This document shows, one piece after another, positions 51,582-63,960 of a DNA stretch of 64,000 bases. Position numbers and translations under genes: made by a program. Every line of letters begins with the position of its first letter. The stretch's first letter is position 1. This stretch comes from Portunus trituberculatus. Taxonomy: Eukaryota > Arthropoda > Malacostraca > Decapoda > Portunidae. The stretch covers positions 837,501 to 901,500 of the forward strand of contig NC_059279.1 of the NCBI RefSeq assembly GCF_017591435.1, in the 5' to 3' direction. The notes under the pieces are model-generated. The model was not told the DNA's origin, did not search any database, and saw nothing but the letters and a program-made list of their open reading frames with translations.

Positions 51582-51788
51582 TTATTTATACCATGTTAGT
51601 TTTTCACGGGAATGTATGGGCTAAAGGGGATACTTTTTAGGGTACCTCTTATCTCAAAGCCCACCCTCTAGGAGACCATTGCCTAAAGTGAGGAAGCCCA
51701 ACCTACACTCGGACCGTGGACAGGATTCGAACCCGTGCGCTTGGAGACCCCTCGGACCCCAAAGCACGCATGGTTCCACTGTACCACG
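51582..51788 (-). mobile_element. tRNA-derived SINE, family 2, copy 2
   Basis: A box at 51786-51776 and B box GGGTTCGAATCC at 51734-51723 on the minus strand; body and tail as in copy 1 at 42591-42815. Confidence 0.85.
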
Positions 51789-52196
51789 TTACTTACCAAT
51801 CATTCTGAGACATTTTTCCTTATTCTACAGCCAATTCCAGACCGTTGTAGTGAGAAAAAAACTGCGAAATCAAGTAATATAATTTTGTCTGTTGATTTTC
51901 ATAGTATTGAGGGTGTATATGGGCAGGAATATCCTCCAATACATATCTCATTAAAAGCCCATACATTGTTTTTTTAGTGTTGTGAATCATTGCCCATGGA
52001 AACAATGAGGATCCCACGGTAACAGTAAAGGATCAAAGGATGCAACACTGACTTTACGAAACACTAACACCTTCACTCACAGTTCATCTTAACACAACGG
52101 AAACACTAGCTCTCTCTTCTACACCCACACCTTCATCCTGCCTTCTTCGCTATATTTCCTTGTTCTTTTCTCCTTCTCTTCTTTACACTTGTTTAT
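51789..52196. other. Unassigned DNA
   Basis: No gene, no repeat recognised. Confidence 0.4.
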
Positions 52197-52390
52197 TCAT
52201 TCCCTTCAGTACAGGGACACATTTTGTATCATGAATTTTTTTACATTAGGAAGGGTCTGTGGAGGTGCGAAGATTAATGTCCTGAGTCTTCACTATTTTA
52301 ATCCCCCACACGAGTTTCTGAAGCTATATAAAATCGCCAAGCAGTAAGCAGAATGAATATAAAAACGCGTCATAACACTGAAGAGGTTAA
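52197..52390 (-). mobile_element. TTAA MITE copy 13
   Basis: CCCTTCAGTACAGGGACAC to ATAACACTGAAGAGGTTAA. Head-to-head with copy 14, sharing TTAA at 52387-52390. Confidence 0.88.
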
Positions 52391-52601
52391 TATCTTCAGT
52401 ACCTGGTCGCGTTTTTCATATTCATTCTAGTTACTATTTTTGCGATTTTATACAGCTTCAGAAACATATATGGGGATTGACATACTAAGGACTCTGGCCA
52501 TTAATCTTTTGACCTCCATAAACCCTTCCTAATGCAAATGAAATTGTCTAATTATACTAAAAAAAAATTAAGGTAAAAATGCGTCTCAGTATTGAAACTC
52601 A
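52387..52601 (+). mobile_element. TTAA MITE copy 14
   Basis: Begins directly at the TTAA that ends copy 13 (TTAATATCTTCAGTACC). Its right end, GTCTCAGTATTGAAACTC, is decayed. Confidence 0.85.
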
Positions 52602-52659
52602 AATTCTGGAACACTTACGCCACACAACTATATTAAAGATAAAACTCTATAATTGATGT

Positions 52660-53075
52660 TTCTGTGTACGGATCTTACAGTTCTATAGACAGAGTAACAA
52701 GATATCTATATTATTAAATGGAGAAACACTCTTGAAAACCCCGCTAATCATCTGTGGCCTTGGAAAACAGTCGCAGAGAGAGAGAGCAAAGCGTTTCTGA
52801 ATACACTAGTTTTTTAAGGTTCTAGAGGCAGATTAACAAGACTTCTACATTGGCAACTGGAGACACCCTTGTAAACAGTCGTGATTAGAGAGCAAAAGTG
52901 TCTCTGAATACGGGCTTTACACGAGTTTTTTTAAGGTGTTTTTACAGTTCTATAGACAGATTAACAAGATATTGGCATTAGTAACTGGAGAAACACTCTT
53001 GAAAACCCCGCTAATCATCCCTGTGGCCTTGGAAAACTGTCACGGTGAGAGAGCAAAGAGTTTCTGAATACTGAC
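52660..53075. repeat. Satellite-like family A, locus 2
   Basis: CAGATTAACAAGA-type and TGTGGCCTTGGAAAA / AGAGCAAAG-GTTTCTGAATAC landmarks recur two or three times. The same landmarks end the array at 11425-11910. Units 52.66-52.80 and 52.95-53.07 are closest to each other. Confidence 0.75.
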
Positions 53076-53435
53076 CCAAATCTTGTATGTCGCTCTCCTT
53101 GTTTTGAGTGGCGCGGCTTCTTGTCTTGCCTCACTCGCCTCCGCCTTCTACTGCAGCGGGGGGCGTGGCGGGGCAGTCGTTCCCCTGAAGTGTACCAGGC
53201 AAGGTGATTAGTTGATCTTCTCCCGTAATTATCGTATACACACATTCTTGGCGCCTTTTGATTCTGTGTTTGCGTTTTTATAATTGATTGTGAAGGAGGC
53301 GCTGCGGATAATCGGTGCTGTGAGGAAGGAGCAAATACGACAGAGGGAAAAAAAAAAAAAGCAACGATACACGAAGCATAACCTGAAAATCCAGTTACCT
53401 CTTGATAGTCTGACCAGTCTCTTGTAAACCCTCCA

Positions 53436-53438
<3 letters not shown>
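53076..53438. other. Single-copy DNA, partly CpG-rich
   Basis: 53100-53230 is GC-rich; no gene recognised on either strand. Confidence 0.4.

Positions 53439-53482
<44 letters not shown>
53439..53482. repeat. Poly-T run, ~44 bp
   Basis: Long homopolymer; an (ATT)n run follows at 53581-53620. Confidence 0.95.
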
Positions 53483-53484
<2 letters not shown>

Positions 53485-53867
53485 TATTTTTGTGTTTTTA
53501 TTTAGTCTGTTCTGAATCATGTGCACGATTTTTTATATATTTTGGCTCGTTTTACAAAAGTACTAGCGTGAATTATTTATCTATTATTATTATTATTATT
53601 GTTATTATTATTGTTATTTGTTTGTGTGTGCATGTGTTCGTGCATGTATTGAAGGAAAGAGCCGATTGTGTTAGCGTGTGTGTATGTGCGTGCGCGTGTT
53701 TATCAAGAAACGAACCCCACAGCTGGTGTTACACAAAACTCATAATGGCTATAATTATTTTTTTTTCAGAGGCAGAGAAAGTAAGATGAACCTCACGTCT
53801 TTCCCTTCACATCCTCCCTATTTCCTTCATCTCCCCAAGACGTACCTTTCACCTTCCTTACCCTTCA

Positions 53868-53895
53868 CCACACACACACACACACACACACACAC
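53868..53895. repeat. Short (CA)n microsatellite
   Basis: CA run of ~28 bp. Confidence 0.9.
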
Positions 53896-53979
53896 TACAA
53901 CTTAACCTCCCGTACCATCCACCTCACCACCTCACCTCACAACCTCACCACACTCATCACCTCTGCTGCAACTCTCTCC

Positions 53980-54240
53980 CTCCCTCACACCGGAGCCAGT
54001 GACGCGTAGCCAACAGCCAACCTCGCTAAGTGCATCCGTAGTTAACTGATAAAACAGAGCCTTCGTTTATAATTTTATCTTACACCTCATCATACATCAA
54101 AGGTAATTATTCTCGGGGAAGCAAAATCAAGAAGGCAACTCCCCGTGCACCCGCTCATTAGGCTGCTAAGAGCTCCGTAACTCAGGTGGGGGAGAACTCT
54201 GAATCACGCCCCACGCCTTGTTTAACTTGCTAGTATCAAC
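53980..54240. promoter_or_regulatory. Single-copy CpG-retaining island
   Basis: Contains AAAGGTAATTATTCTCGGGG and CCGCTCATTAGGCTGC; candidate regulatory DNA by composition. Confidence 0.3.
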
Positions 54241-54470
54241 AAGCAACCATCCAGTCAGCCAGTCTGCCAGTTACTCAGCCAACCAGTCAGTCAACCAGTC
54301 AGCCAGTCAGTTTACTAGTCAGCTATCTCTCTGTCTGTCTCTCTCTGTCTGTCTCTCTGCCTGTCTGTCTTTTGGTTGGTCCGTCTGTTTATATTTTTTT
54401 TTCTTTTTCTATTTTTTTCTGTTTTATATCTTGTTCTTTTTGTTTTCCTGTCTGTCTGCTTCTCTTTGTC

Positions 54471-54553
<83 letters not shown>
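54241..54553. repeat. CAGT/CAGC repeats, then (CTGT)n and (CT)n
   Basis: CCAGTCAGCCAGT-type repeats 54247-54325, CTGTCTGTCT 54330-54385, and CT 54479-54553. Confidence 0.9.
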
Positions 54554-54555
<2 letters not shown>

Positions 54556-55053
54556 TATCTAAATTCCTGTGTAATGGCTTGTCTCACCTTCCTGCCATTT
54601 TTAACAGAGTGTGTTTAGTCTTCTCTCTATCGCCCAAATGCCCTAAAGTTACGTATCTTACATTCTTTACTCCTTATTTTTTTAGGATACGTGGCTAAGT
54701 GACCATGACTAAGAATACAGTGCCTTGAAAATTAAAAATGAACGTATTGTATTGTCTCTGCGTATTCTTCTCTCTTTTTTAATTCTCACTTTCTTATTTG
54801 GATTCTTGTGTTGGTAAAAAATAATAGTGACGATGCTTTTTAAACGGATTCAGGATGTGTTGACCGGCTGCCTGTTTTCTCTGTGTGTCTTCCAGTGGTG
54901 CGTCAAGTTTGTTCAGTCTGGCCTTGCTGGGTGACGCGGCAGGGACGGGAGGGGAGGTGAGGGGAGGCTGGTGCGGGAGTAATTACTGTGGTGAAAGGAA
55001 AACTTATATTTCGAGATGAGTGTGCGAAGCAAAGTGAATAAATAAAGTGAGGA

Positions 55054-55056
<3 letters not shown>
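54554..55056. other. Unassigned DNA
   Basis: T/A-rich; a G-rich stretch at 54930-54970. No gene recognised. Confidence 0.4.
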
Positions 55057-55119
<63 letters not shown>

Positions 55120-55207
55120 GCAAAATCTCGCCTCCTCCTCCTCCTCCTCCTCCTCCTCCTCCTCCTCCTCCTCCTCCTCCTCCTCCTCCTCCTCCTCCTC
55201 CTCCTCC
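55057..55207. repeat. (GA)n and (CCT)n microsatellites
   Basis: GA 55057-55115, 15 bp spacer, CCT 55131-55207. Purine-rich and pyrimidine-rich runs lie side by side on the same strand. Confidence 0.96.
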
Positions 55208-55254
55208 ACCTCCTCCTTCTCCATGTGTAAACTCCTCCTGTACAACAAATTACC

Positions 55255-55960
55255 ATGATCGGCGAGGCTGGAGCGCGGAGGCGAGATATCTTTATATTTT
55301 CCAAACGCACCCTCAGAAATAATTAAAAAACCAGGCTAAACACACCAAAGTCAAGAGGATAATGAAGATTATTTAGCGGCGTGGCGGCGGGCTACCACTG
55401 CTGCCCCCCTTGCCCCAGCCCCGCCCCGCCCCGCCCCGCTGCTCCTCACGAGTCCGTGCCGCGATAAGTGTAATTAGATCCGATAAATTTCTTGGGAGTT
55501 GCGTTGCCGCGGCGGACACTCAGCAATTACCGCAGATTCACTGGACCACCGTGACTAAAACGCTTAATTAATAATGCAGGATTAATGGAAGCCTTGATAA
55601 CTTGTTTGGCTGAGATAATTTCCAGATGAAAAATGTTTTTTCATTAGGCTGACAAAACTCATTGGCTGACGATCGCCGCCGCTGCCACGTCTGTCCGGGC
55701 CGGTGCTGGTGTGCCACGTGTGCTGCGTGCCCGCCTCGCACCTCATCTCGCACCTCGCACCTCGCACCCGCCCCCCCGCCCTGCTCTGCTCCACTTCCAC
55801 ACTTCGCTAAAATATAAATAATTAAAGTGTTTGCATCCACACAAACGAAATGAATTATTCAAATTCGAATGAAATGACAAGTGTCTCTACCAACAACAGC
55901 AACAGGACTTGTGCTGAGGCGTCAACTCGCACTTAGAAAAAAAGGACAGAGAAGGCGTAG
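55255..55960. promoter_or_regulatory. 700-bp single-copy CpG- and TAAT-rich block, candidate enhancer
   Basis: The best regulatory-looking block outside the promoter. It holds GATAAGTGTAATTAGATC, CTTAATTAATAATGCAGG and GGATTAATGG (homeodomain-type), GATA words, a tandem CCCCG cluster at 55420-55438 (GC boxes) and intact CpGs. No frame with domain features. It lies ~51 kb upstream of the minus-strand promoter. Confidence 0.4.
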
Positions 55961-55994
55961 GATGGTAATTTTGTCTCCCAAACTAAAGAACCTT

Positions 55995-56206
55995 TTAACC
56001 CCTTCAGTACCATGACGCGTTTCCATATTCACTCTGCTTACTATTTGATGTTTTTATGCAACTTCAGAAACGTATGTGAGGATTAAAATAGTGAAAACTG
56101 TGCCCATTAATCTTCTCACCTCCATTGACCCTTCCTAATGTAAATAAAACCGTCAATTCATACTCAAAGTCATGGTAAAAATGCTTCCCAGTACTGAGAG
56201 GGTTAA
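55995..56206 (+). mobile_element. TTAA MITE copy 15
   Basis: TTAACCCCTTCAGTACCATG to CCAGTACTGAGAGGGTTAA; both TTAA intact and the ends near consensus. Confidence 0.94.
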
Positions 56207-56569
56207 AATGTAATAGCATAGTTGTGATAGTATAACTGATTGTTTCCATGCACGCATACTATCAGAAATTATTTATATTTATGCCTAGAAAAAAGATAAT
56301 GGAATGTTGCTGTGATCTTATTTCTTCAAAGCTACATAACTTTTGTGAACATTTTGACGCAAACATGAAAATTGAAAATAAGATCATAAAACTGCATACA
56401 CACCAATGAACAGAGAATTAGAAGTTAATTTGATCTCATTATAGGAGCAGAAGTATTCACAACACACATACACACACACAAGCAGCAAACTCCTAAAGGA
56501 AGTGTACGTGACCACAACAACAACAACAGTAATCGTGTAGCAATGAAGAAATGGTGTTCACAAATTAAA
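56207..56569. other. A/T-rich unassigned DNA
   Basis: Short CA-rich stretch at 56463-56480. No gene recognised. Confidence 0.4.
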
Positions 56570-57020
56570 TAAAGTTAAAGTATTGTTAATCTCATCTCAC
56601 TAATACTACAGAACTACACAACACAAACACAAACAAAAATAAGTTAAAGTATTTATCATCTCACTAACACTACAAAACTACACAGAACACAATCACACAA
56701 ATAAAAATAAATTAAAGAGTTTACAATCTCATCTCCACAACACTACAGGACTACACAGAACACAAACACAAATAAAAATAAGTTAAAGAGTTGTCAATCT
56801 CTTCTCACCAACACTTCAGAACTACACAGAACACAATCACACTAATTAATGAATACCTAAAACATTTATAGAAAGAATCCAGAAGCGAAAGCATTTAGCA
56901 GTGAAAGAATCGCATGAACATAAAAAAATGGAAGATAGAATAATGTTAATCTCACCTCACCAACATTCCAGAAATATCTCAGTCACACAAATAATAAAGC
57001 ATCTAAAACCTTGCACGTGA
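56570..57020. repeat. ~70-bp tandem repeat, about 4 units plus decayed ones
   Basis: AAGTTAAAGWRTT recurs at 56572, 56642, 56711 and 56782, each unit containing CTCACYAACACTACARAACTACACAGAACACAA-type sequence (longest conserved word ~15 bp). Confidence 0.82.
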
Positions 57021-57050
57021 TTAAAGGAAGAATCTAGGAATGAAAGATTA

Positions 57051-57358
57051 TTAACTCCTTCAGTACTGGAAAGCATTTTTACTATGATTTTTATTTACAT
57101 TAAAGGAAGGGTCAAACAAAGATGGAGATATGGAATTAGGTAGCTTTAAATACACAGGAACTGCCACGTGTAGGTCTGCCCGCCTCTTGCAGCTTCCCTC
57201 TTTTTTTATGTTCTTATATTAAGGGTCTATGCAAGTCAGAAGATTAATGGCCAGAGTCTTCACTGTTTTAATCCCCACATAACTTTCTAAACCTGTATAG
57301 AATCACCAAATATTAACCAGAATGAATATGAAAACGCGTCATGATACTGAAGGGGATT
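57051..57358 (-). mobile_element. TTAA MITE copy 16, carrying a 107-bp retroinsertion
   Basis: TTAACTCCTTCAGTACTGG at the left and CATGATACTGAAGGGG at the right. The element is interrupted at 57114-57220. Confidence 0.9.
57114..57220 (+). mobile_element. 107-bp short retroposed element with 7-bp target duplication
   Basis: The insert starts AAACAAAGATGGAG, contains CAGGAACTGCCACGTGTAGG and ends TTTTTTTATGTTCTTATATT. It is flanked by direct copies of AAGGGTC (57107-57113 and 57221-57227), the sequence expected once in an uninterrupted MITE. Related fragments lie at 7651 and 34375. It could be a SINE or the 3' tip of a LINE. Confidence 0.75.
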
Positions 57359-57399
57359 ATAAGCTGCAGAAAATTGACTCTTTCTCTGCAGATTAGTTA

Positions 57400-57640
57400 A
57401 CATAAGGCGATTGGAACCTAATGGAATGAATCGAAGGTATGAACTTAGATGAGATTCAGGTAGGTGATTGTGGTCACGTGTAAGGTGGGAGTTACAGGTG
57501 AGGCGTGGGAAGGGATGCTGGCTGTGGGTGCTTAATTAAACAGGTGAGGCTCATGTTATTCCACTAATTAATTACCTTTACCTGTGAAGATTGGAATTGT
57601 TGTTGTGAGGAATTCGTTTCATCTGGCGTTCTAGTGTTCT
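57400..57640. promoter_or_regulatory. Single-copy TAATTA/E-box island
   Basis: GTGCTTAATTAAACAGGTG and CCACTAATTAATTACC with repeated CAGGTGAG/CACCTG words. Candidate only. Confidence 0.3.
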
Positions 57641-57712
57641 GTTGTTGTTTTTCTCTTGTTTTTTTTTTTTTTTTTTTTTTCATATCTCCAGGTTAAGTTT
57701 GTTTTCAGGTAA

Positions 57713-57958
<246 letters not shown>

Positions 57959-58496
57959 ACCCCCTCCCACCACCACCATAACCACCACCACCACCACAGT
58001 TACATTACTCTCACAACACACCTTTTGTATCATCTCTTCTCATCGCAGGAGCCTTTTGTGAGCGAACTGCCGTAAATAAAACCAAACAAAAGGTCTTTCA
58101 GTGTCACCTGTGAATCATCTGAAGAAGAGGAGGAAGAGAAGAGAGGATGGAACACTTCTCCTTTCACTCCACACCCTCACTTTTCCACCCACGGCCACAC
58201 CCTCACCTTATTGTGCCGCAGAAAGCTATAATGGCCACGCAGTACCGGGCGGACGAGTGCGTGAATGTATATATGTATGTGTGACTCCGTGCGTGTGCTT
58301 CAGTGTCACGCTCCCTGATTCATACCTGTCGCTCTGCCTGTGGGAAGTGGACGCGTCACAGCATCACGGTAACGCATTTGGAAGGGGGTGAAAGGGTGAA
58401 GGGGGATGATGAAAGGGGTGATGCGTTTATGTACAGATACGCTACATATTTCTGGGCGGTGAATGGAAGTGTGGCTACGTGAATGAGGTGTGTATG

Positions 58497-58499
<3 letters not shown>
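57959..58499. other. Unassigned DNA
   Basis: Short ACC tract at 57968-58000; no gene recognised. Confidence 0.4.
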
Positions 58500-58570
<71 letters not shown>

Positions 58571-58610
58571 ATGGATGGATGGGTGAATGGATGGGTAACT
58601 GGCCGGATGG

Positions 58611-58697
<87 letters not shown>

Positions 58698-58732
58698 ACA
58701 GGTGTCGCTCTTGAAAATATGCAGCTTGTAGG

Positions 58733-58792
<60 letters not shown>

Positions 58793-58818
58793 AAATTAAA
58801 CAGCTATGAAATTATACT

Positions 58819-58907
<89 letters not shown>
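58500..58907. repeat. Cluster: GA, GGAT, GT, GA, CA tracts
   Basis: GA 58500-58563, GGAT-type units 58566-58612, GT 58617-58694, GA 58738-58782 and CA 58822-58907. GT and CA are complementary and 128 bp apart. Confidence 0.96.
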
Positions 58908-60052
<1,145 letters not shown>

Positions 60053-60200
60053 AGGATCTTTCTGTAATACGTTGTTAAGGTAGTATGTTTTTGTAATATA
60101 TATACATTTTTTTTTTTTTTTTTTTTTTTTTTGTAATCATATGCCAAAATGATTTTCATGTATGTATATTCAATATGACAATAAAACTTACTTACTTACT

Positions 60201-60203
<3 letters not shown>
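60053..60203 (+). mobile_element. LINE 3' untranslated tail with (CTTA)n end
   Basis: It follows the stop codon directly, contains a ~26-bp T run and AATAAAA (60179), and ends in CTTACTTACTTACTTA, a short-repeat 3' tail typical of LINEs without a poly-A tail. Confidence 0.7.
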
Positions 60204-60287
<84 letters not shown>

Positions 60288-60302
60288 TCACACACACACA
60301 CA
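60204..60302. repeat. (CA)n microsatellite
   Basis: CA run directly after the LINE tail, with small interruptions near 60287 and 60304. Confidence 0.96.
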
Positions 60303-60377
60303 CCGCCACACACATCACCTTTCAACACCACATTAAAGAACATAACACTTCAACATATACCTAGTTGAATTTTCTAA

Positions 60378-60383
<6 letters not shown>

Positions 60384-60440
<57 letters not shown>
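60384..60440. repeat. (CT)n microsatellite
   Basis: CT run followed by GCTCTC variants. Confidence 0.96.
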
Positions 60441-60441
<1 letters not shown>

Positions 60442-60761
60442 CTCGCTCTCAGTCTCTCCCTCAAATTGATATTAAATGACTCGTTTTTTTCTTCTTTTTT
60501 CTCTCAAATCGTGAACTTAACCTGGCATGGAAAGGAGCCAGCGGTGAGAGATGAAGTCACGACATTTGATGAAAAGGTCGGGTGAGTAGAGCGAAGAGGG
60601 CGAGGAGAGGAGGAGAAGAGTAGGAAGGGGAGGGGAGGGATAAGAAGGGAAGGAGAGGGGAGGACAGGGGAGGGGAAGGAAGGTAGGAGGAACACAGACA
60701 CAGGAGAGCACTGACATTCACACGCTACCCTGAGGTAGTAAGATTGGACAAATGGAGAGTT

Positions 60762-60970
60762 TTAACCCCTTCAGTACTGGAGCTCATTTTTAGCATGACA
60801 TTTTGGTGTGATTAGACCATTTTATTTACATCAGAAAGGATCTATGGAGGTCAGAAGGTTAATGACCAGAGTCTTCACTATTTTTATCTCTACATAAATT
60901 TCTGAAGCTGCATAAAATCACCAAATAGTAAGTAGAATGAATATGAAAACGCGTCATGGAACTGAAGGGG
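60762..60970 (-). mobile_element. TTAA MITE copy 17
   Basis: TTAACCCCTTCAGTACTGGA to CATGGAACTGAAGGGG. The right end abuts GGTTAAG-type pentamers. Confidence 0.92.
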
Positions 60971-61115
60971 AAGGTTAAGTTAAGTTAAGTTAGGTTAAGC
61001 TAAGTTTGGTTAAGTTAGGTTTGGTTTACTTAAGTTAGGTTCGGTTAGATTTGGTTGGGTTAGGTTAGGTTAGGTTAGATTAGGTTTGGTTTGGTTACGT
61101 TAGGTTTGGTTTGGT
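60971..61115. repeat. Degenerate telomere-like pentamers (GGTTA/AGGTT)n
   Basis: About 25 pentamers such as AAGTT, AGGTT and TTGGT on the plus strand, opposite in orientation to the CCTAA array at 47.7 kb. Confidence 0.75.
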
Positions 61116-61483
61116 GAGGTTCCGCTGACTCTATTGACCTGTAATGGGATTGATAATTAGGTGGACTTTGTTTTTATTCCTTGTTGTCCTTGTCAAGTTC
61201 CCCTTCTTACATAAAAAAGAAAACGTAGATATAGAGAGAGCTGGTTTGTTGTGGTGGTTGGGAGTGATACAGCAGTAGAAGGAAGGAAGGAGGGAAGGAT
61301 CGGAGGGAGTCACGGTAGTAATTGGTGGCAGCGGTTAATTGTGAGATTGTGAGGTTGATAAATGGTGTTTGATTAATGAACTGATGCAAAACGGAGCTTC
61401 TCCATTACTCGTTTATACAATGACGAATGGGATAAATGGAAAAATTAGTAAATGAATTGGTGAAATGTGTTTTAATCCTTTCC

Positions 61484-61516
<33 letters not shown>

Positions 61517-61863
61517 TAATCACCACACAGCTGTCTCATTGAATACAGTGACACTTACAGTAATACCAGATAATGTTAACCCTTTCTCTTTGACACGAAG
61601 CAATTAACAGCATCAGGAATAATGAATAGAATCTTTACAAGCATCAGAGAGAGAGGAAAAAGTTGAAAATATATATACATATCTCGTATTATCTACCAGT
61701 TTAAAGATTAGAGGTGGCTGTAGAACAAGTAAGGATGTCTCTGAGTGATTGGTAATTAAGGAAAGGTGTGTGAAGTAACAGACAAAGGGTTAATTGGTTT
61801 CTCTTTCACCTCACAGGTATGAAAGTAGAGTGCATGTCATTTTTGGGCCTACAAACTTCACTT
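61116..61863. other. Unassigned DNA
   Basis: A short GA run (61485-61516) and A/T-rich single-copy DNA. No gene recognised. Confidence 0.4.
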
Positions 61864-62335
61864 CATTCACTATTTTCCTCCTCCTCCTCCTCCTCCTCCT
61901 CTTGTCATACTCCTCGTCCTCTTCCTTCTCGTCTTTCTGGTGTCTTCTTTTTTCTTGTTCTCTTCTTGTTCCTATTCCTGTTTCTATTCTTTTTTTCTTG
62001 TTCTTGCTCAAATCCTTCTTGTTTTTCTAGTTGTTTTTCTTGTTCTTGTTATCATTTTCACCACTCCACAGATCCTTCCGCTCCTCCTTCTCTTCCTCCT
62101 CTTCTTCCTCCTCCTAGATAGTAAAGAAGAAGGCATCCTCGTCCTCTATATATTCCTACTCACACAAACTCTAAGGACCTGAAAATGTGCTTCTGTTCGT
62201 TCTTTCTTGTTCATCTCTTTGTTCTTCCTTGTTCATCTTTGTTCTTCCTTGGTCTTCCTTTGTGTTCTTACTTGGTCTTCTGTTAGTTCTTCCTTGTGCT
62301 TCTGTTTATTTTTCCTTGGCCTTCCACCACCACCA
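61864..62335. repeat. Pyrimidine/T-rich DNA with TTCTTGTTC and TTCCTTG repeats
   Basis: CTCCTC at 61878-61905, CTTGTTC-type words 61950-62055, CTTCCTTGTTCATC-type words 62200-62310 and CCA units 62324-62350. No gene. Confidence 0.6.
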
Positions 62336-62351
62336 CCACCACCACCACCAG

Positions 62352-62720
62352 CAGTCCGGATAACCACACATTGGCTTATCTCTGCTAACAGCGTCCTCAA
62401 TCGGGCTTTAATTAATATCCGGTGTAATAACTTGTTTTGAGAAGCGGCGGCGCATTAATAAGCATTGTACCAGCGGTGAAAAGATGGCAAATTGGGTGAT
62501 TACGATGGAGAACTCGTTTACCTGGCAATTACTAGCGACTCGCTCTCCAAACACGGAAATATTTGTGAAGGGAATTACCTGTAGCCATTAGCGGGGCCTC
62601 TGAAAGGGTGGTAATTGCCCTAATGGAACCCGCTGCGTTTAATATCCGAGTGGTAATTAATCTGACTGCCTGTGACGCTGTTATTAATGAGCGCAGTCAT
62701 TAGGCAGTTAGCGGTAGGGG
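62352..62720. promoter_or_regulatory. 370-bp single-copy TAATTA-rich block, candidate enhancer
   Basis: Free of repeats and dense in homeodomain-type words: GGCTTTAATTAATATCC, GGTGGTAATTGCCC, GAGTGGTAATTAATCTG, GCATTAATAAGC and CTGTTATTAATGAGC, along with intact CpGs. It ends abruptly at a (CCTT)n tract. No protein frame. Confidence 0.42.
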
Positions 62721-62729
62721 CACCTCATT

Positions 62730-63960
62730 CCCTTCCTTCCTTCCTTCCTTCCTTTCTTCCTTTCTTCCCTGGCTCTCTGCATTTTCCCTTGCCTCATTTC
62801 CACTTTCTCTCACTTTGTATCTCCCCCTACTTCATTTTATCTCTTTATTTCTCTATTTGTTAGTTTATTCTTCTTTTTATACATTTTCGCTCATTTTGCA
62901 TTCATTATTCCTCTTACTTCATTTTCATTTCATTTTCTTTGCATTTTCCTTGTCTCCTTTCTCCCTTCTCTCACTTTATATCCCTCCCTTCCCCTTCATT
63001 TTGTTTCTCTTTATTTCTCTATTTGTTCATTTATTCATCTCTTCTCATGTGTCTTCATCCCATTTCTCTTCATTTTCATTTCATTTTCTATGCATTTTCC
63101 TTGCCTCAGTTCCCTCTTCTCTCACTTTATACTCCTCCGCTTTCCACTTAATTTTCTCCCTCCTTATTTCTATATTTGTTCATTTGTTTCCCTCTTTTCA
63201 ATCGTCTTCACTCTATTTACCATTCGTTATTCCCATCACGTTACCTCATTTCCCATTCTCTCATTTTATCTCCCCCACCGACCCACCCATCTCCTTATTT
63301 CTCTATTTGTTCAATTATTTCCCTCTTTTCATGCGTCTTCACTTTATTTATCATTCGTTAATCCTATCACATTATTTTCACTTGTCTATTTGTTCATTTA
63401 TTCATCTTTTTCCCTGCGTCTTTATCTCCTTTATTTCCTGTTTTTCTTCTCCCTTCATCTTTATTTCATTCTCTGCATTTCTCTTACCTCATTTCCTCGG
63501 CTTTCTCTCATTTTCCTCTTCTCTCTTTTTCTTATTTTTATATTCGCTTATTTATGACTCTTTAACCTTTTTTTTTCTTTCCCGTTATTCCTTTCACTTC
63601 ATTTTCATTTCATTCCCCGCTTTTCAGTTAAATCACTTCATCTTATACCCTTCACTTCATTATCCTCATTTTATTCCCCTATTCACTTCACTCCCTCATT
63701 TCTTCCATTGTTCCCCTCATTCCTTTGCTTGTAGGCTCACTTTTTCTTTCTTCTTCACCTGAGGGAGACGAGAATCGGAGGTGTACATAGGGGTTTGCTG
63801 ACGCCCTTTCATTTTCCTCATTTTTTACCATCACTTCGTTCGTTTTTTCTTTTTTATTTATTTCTAGTTCATTGACTCTTATCACTCGATATTTTTCCCC
63901 CATCATCTCACTTCCCTCCCTCATTTCTCCCCTCGTTCCCCTCCTTCCTTAGCTTGCATG
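62730..63960. repeat. Pyrimidine-rich minisatellite, 1.2 kb
   Basis: TCTCTATTTGTT-type landmarks recur at 62851, 63017, 63171, 63301 and 63384, together with CACTTCATTTTC and TGCATTTTCCTTGCCTC words. The long Phe/Ser/Leu frames are artefacts. Confidence 0.75.
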
